The position numbers and the translations under genes were made by a program. A stretch of DNA of 8,957 bases from Acidobacteriota bacterium (GTDB taxonomy: Bacteria; Acidobacteriota; Vicinamibacteria; Vicinamibacterales; UBA8438). The stretch lies in contig SXOW01000054.1 in NCBI GenBank assembly GCA_005778315.1, positions 1 to 8,957 of the forward strand, written 5' to 3'. Every line of letters starts with the position of its first letter. Positions within the stretch are counted from its first letter, which is position 1. Below, piece by piece: positions 6,665-8,957 of the stretch. The notes below the pieces were generated by a model, which was given only the letters and a program-made list of their open reading frames with translations, ran no database searches and had not been told where the DNA came from.

Positions 6665-8293
6665 ATGGCAGCAACACGACAACGCGCGAAGCGAACCGGC
6701 CCTCCACAGAGGGCCCGAGGAGCGAGGGGACACGCCGAGTCGGCGTCATTGTCGCCCTCGGCCACCGGGGCGACCGCGACTCGTCGCGTCCTCTCGATCC
6801 CGCTCGCGCTCACGGCCGGCATGCTGGGCTTGTCGTTCGTTCCTCGGGTGCGGGAGCACTCGACGCTCATCTGGTCGTTCTGGCTCGCGGTGTTGGTGCT
6901 GCTGGTGTGGCTGGGATGGCTGCGCAATCACCTCAAGGACGCCCCGCCCCGCGGGTTCGATGTCGCCTTGCGGAAGCAGCACTGGATTCAGGCCATCCTC
7001 CACACGTCGGTCTACGTCTACTGGGGTACCTACTGGCCACCGGTGGTCGACCACTTCTGGCTGCTCGTCGGCCAGCTCCTCTTCTGCTACGCCTTTGACA
7101 TGCTGCTGGCCTGGTCGCGGCGAGCGCGCTACACGCTCGGCTTCGGGCCATTCCCCATCCTGTTCAGCACCAACCTGTTTCTGTGGTTCCACGACGACTG
7201 GTTCTACCTGCAAGTCCTGATGCTCGGCGTCGGCTTCCTGGGCAAGGAGTTCGTGCGCTGGAACCGGGACGGCCGGCGCGTGCACATCTTCAATCCGTCC
7301 GCCTTCTCGCTGGGTCTGTTCTCGCTGGTGCTGATTGCCACCGGCACCACCAACCTGACGTGGGGTGATCAGATCGCCACGACGCTGAACCTGGCGCCGC
7401 AGCCCTACCTGTTCCTGTTCGTTCTAGGGCTCGTGCCGATGTACTTCTTCTCGATCACGCTGGTGTCGGCCTTCGCGGCGGCGGCGCTGTTCGGGCTCAG
7501 CGCGCTGTACACGCAGATCGTCGGCGTGCCGTTCTTCATCGACTCGGAGATTCCGATCGCGGTGTTCCTGGGCCTCCATCTCCTGGTCACGGACCCGTCG
7601 ACATCGCCCAGGACGGCTTCGGGCAAGCTGATCTTCGGACTGCTGTACGGCGTCGCCGTCTTCGGACTCTACGAGCTGTTGGGGCAGTTCCAGCAGCCGA
7701 CCTTCTACGACAAGCTCCTGGGCGTCCCCCTTCTGAATCTGGCCGTGCAGCGGATCGACCAGCTGGCGAAGAAGCTCCCGCAGACGTTCCTTGTCGGGCG
7801 CGCCGAAGGTATCGCCATCCCGCGAGGCGCGAACCTGGTGCATATGGCGATCTGGGTGGCGTTCTTCCTCCTGATGGCGGCGCGCGGCGGCGCCGACGGT
7901 CGCCACACCGGTGACGGCATTCCGTTCTGGCAGGAGGCTTGCGCCAAGGACCTGCGGAAGGGGTGTGCCACGCTGGCGCTGTACGAAGTCCTGTACTGCC
8001 GGGACGGCTCTGGCTGGTCCTGTAACGAGATGGGCGTCCACTACGTGGAGGGCACCATCGTTGACCCCGACCCGGAGGTGGCCGGGGCGCTGTTCGCGCA
8101 GGCCTGTGAGCAGGGGTTCGAGCCCGGCTGCCGCAACGCCGCGAACCCCGCCGTCCCCGTCCGGGGCGATCCGGCGCGAGGCGACCTGCGTCTGCTGCTG
8201 AGTGAGGGCGGGCTTCGGCTGACCGACTGGTCTGATGCCCAGCTCTATACCCGCGCCTGTGAGCACGGCTGGGCGTTCGCCTGCGACCGGTAG
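6665..8293 (+). CDS. NqrB/RnfD-like (UnbU-type) polytopic membrane protein fused to a cysteine-paired Sel1/Hcp-like repeat domain
   Basis: This encodes 542 residues. Residues 1-40 are a basic, low-complexity N-tail. About 11-12 membrane segments follow between 43 and 409. Two motifs point to the NqrB/RnfD family: FNPSAFSLGLFS (209-220) and LLVTDPSTSPRTASGKLIFG (306-325), the latter matching the family's 'TDPxSxxxxxxGrxifG'. The S(T)GAT motif that carries covalent FMN in NqrB and RnfD is not evident. After the last helix (391-406) comes a C-terminal domain (418-542) with four CX7C pairs: 426/434, 445/453, 481/489, 532/540. Each sits in an 'xAC..G...GC' context typical of Sel1-like repeats of the disulfide-bonded Hcp type, implying a periplasmic location. 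No other Rnf or Nqr subunit is nearby. Start 6665 has no clear Shine-Dalgarno; the next in-frame ATG (Met53) would remove the basic tail and cut into the first helix. The electron-transfer role is inference from family only. Confidence 0.68.
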   Translation: MAATRQRAKRTGPPQRARGARGHAESASLSPSATGATATRRVLSIPLALTAGMLGLSFVPRVREHSTLIWSFWLAVLVLLVWLGWLRNHLKDAPPRGFDVALRKQHWIQAILHTSVYVYWGTYWPPVVDHFWLLVGQLLFCYAFDMLLAWSRRARYTLGFGPFPILFSTNLFLWFHDDWFYLQVLMLGVGFLGKEFVRWNRDGRRVHIFNPSAFSLGLFSLVLIATGTTNLTWGDQIATTLNLAPQPYLFLFVLGLVPMYFFSITLVSAFAAAALFGLSALYTQIVGVPFFIDSEIPIAVFLGLHLLVTDPSTSPRTASGKLIFGLLYGVAVFGLYELLGQFQQPTFYDKLLGVPLLNLAVQRIDQLAKKLPQTFLVGRAEGIAIPRGANLVHMAIWVAFFLLMAARGGADGRHTGDGIPFWQEACAKDLRKGCATLALYEVLYCRDGSGWSCNEMGVHYVEGTIVDPDPEVAGALFAQACEQGFEPGCRNAANPAVPVRGDPARGDLRLLLSEGGLRLTDWSDAQLYTRACEHGWAFACDR

Positions 8294-8371
8294 ATCACCC
8301 GCAGGAGGGAGCCGTCCACACGTTGGAGCGCCGTCGAGGGTCGTCGGCGTCGGTGTCGGCTCAGGCGTGGC

Positions 8372-8957
8372 TTAGTTGAAGAGGCTATAGCGAACGATGC
8401 ACCACATGGCCCAGACGCCATCTTTCCATCCGATCTTTTTCCCCTCCTCGTACGTGCGGCCACGGTAGGAGATGCCGACTTCATAGACCCGAAACCGGCC
8501 CCTGGCCACCTTGGCCGTGATTTCCGGTTCGAACCCGAAACGCCGTTCGCGGATATCGATGGACTGAATGACCTCGCGTCGAAACGCCTTGTACCCGGTC
8601 TCCATATCCGTCAGGTTCAAATTGGTGAACATGTTGGAGATGAGGGTCAGCAGCCGGTTGCCGACGCTGTGCCAGAAGTACATGACGCGATGGGGCTGCC
8701 CGCCCATGAACCGGGACCCGAACACCACATCTGCCACGCCATCCTCGATGGGTTCGACCATCGACCGGTAGTCGTTGGGGTCGTACTCGAGATCCGCATC
8801 CTGGACGATTACGATGTCGCCACTGGCGGCCGCGAAACCGGCCTTCACCGCCGCGCCCTTCCCCTGGTTCCTCGGCAGGTAGATGACGCGCGCCAGCGTC
8901 CCGTCAACCCGCGTCTGCAGCAGCTCACGCGTGCCGTCGGTCGACCCGTCGTCGACC
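8372..8957 (-). CDS. Family 2 glycosyltransferase, DPM1/dolichyl-phosphate-sugar synthase-like (5' end outside window)
   Basis: The visible 194 residues run from VDDGSTDGT at the right edge to the stop at 8372-8374; the N-terminus lies beyond the window. Several GT-A family 2 motifs are clear. VDDGSTDGT is the nucleotide-sugar-binding strand, NQGKGAAVKAGF the loop after it, and QDADLEYDP (DAD at 8792-8800) the metal-binding DxD. VVFGSRFMGG and DMETGYKAFRREV are characteristic of DPM1-like enzymes that transfer a sugar from a nucleotide donor to a polyprenyl phosphate on the inner face of the membrane. The end, GKKIGWKDGVWAM then RYSLFN, has no C-terminal membrane helices, so this is the short soluble or peripheral type. 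A GTG at 8848 is inside the domain and is not the true start. The gene is convergent with the membrane protein gene, 78 bases apart. Confidence 0.92.
   Translation of the reverse strand, partial: VDDGSTDGTRELLQTRVDGTLARVIYLPRNQGKGAAVKAGFAAASGDIVIVQDADLEYDPNDYRSMVEPIEDGVADVVFGSRFMGGQPHRVMYFWHSVGNRLLTLISNMFTNLNLTDMETGYKAFRREVIQSIDIRERRFGFEPEITAKVARGRFRVYEVGISYRGRTYEEGKKIGWKDGVWAMWCIVRYSLFN

Noticed and set aside
7424..8266. Minus-strand open frame (280 codons) opposite the RnfD-like gene
   Set aside because: The + strand frame has coherent membrane helices and regular CX7C repeats; the antisense product is low-complexity Arg/Gln-rich.
8294..8371. Bidirectional terminator between the convergent genes
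   Set aside because: Only imperfect GC-rich pairing (such as GCCGTCGA against TCGTCGGC) with no T-run on either strand.

Overview
The window is high-GC bacterial DNA with the gene style of a Gram-negative soil or sediment bacterium. The combination of an Oar-like TonB-dependent receptor with an N-terminal carboxypeptidase-regulatory-like domain, a lipoprotein amidohydrolase, a 'YMSPDQARG' type Ser/Thr kinase remnant and a DPM1-like glycosyltransferase fits Acidobacteriota (Vicinamibacteria-like). That placement is inference from protein style; no marker gene is present.

Region 1 (1-1633) is patchy accessory DNA. It holds a broken Ser/Thr protein kinase (1-251), a DinB/YfiT-like four-helix protein (355-807), 211 bases with no recognisable gene (808-1018), and a VOC/glyoxalase-like gene (1019-1402) that is clearly foreign in base composition (about 44% GC by hand count, against roughly 65-70% around it). 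A 45-codon ORF overlaps the VOC stop (1399-1536). Right after it lies an imperfect inverted repeat with the layout of an integron attC site (1541-1615). A plausible reading is a decayed insertion or cassette scar next to stable chromosome.

Region 2 (1634-6592) is a co-directional pair. First comes a lipoprotein metal-dependent amidohydrolase with all expected metal ligands. Then come a gap with a two-copy tandem repeat and a leader containing a terminator-like hairpin directly before the ribosome binding site. An 1100-residue TonB-dependent receptor follows, closed by a very strong intrinsic terminator. The amidohydrolase could process material imported by the receptor, but nothing in the sequence names the substrate.

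Region 3 (6593-8957) holds a polytopic membrane protein of the NqrB/RnfD (UnbU-like) type. It is fused at its C-terminus to a cysteine-paired Sel1/Hcp-like repeat domain, the most unusual protein architecture in the window. A convergent DPM1-like family 2 glycosyltransferase is cut by the right edge. No other Rnf/Nqr subunits are visible, so the membrane protein appears to act outside a classical Rnf operon.
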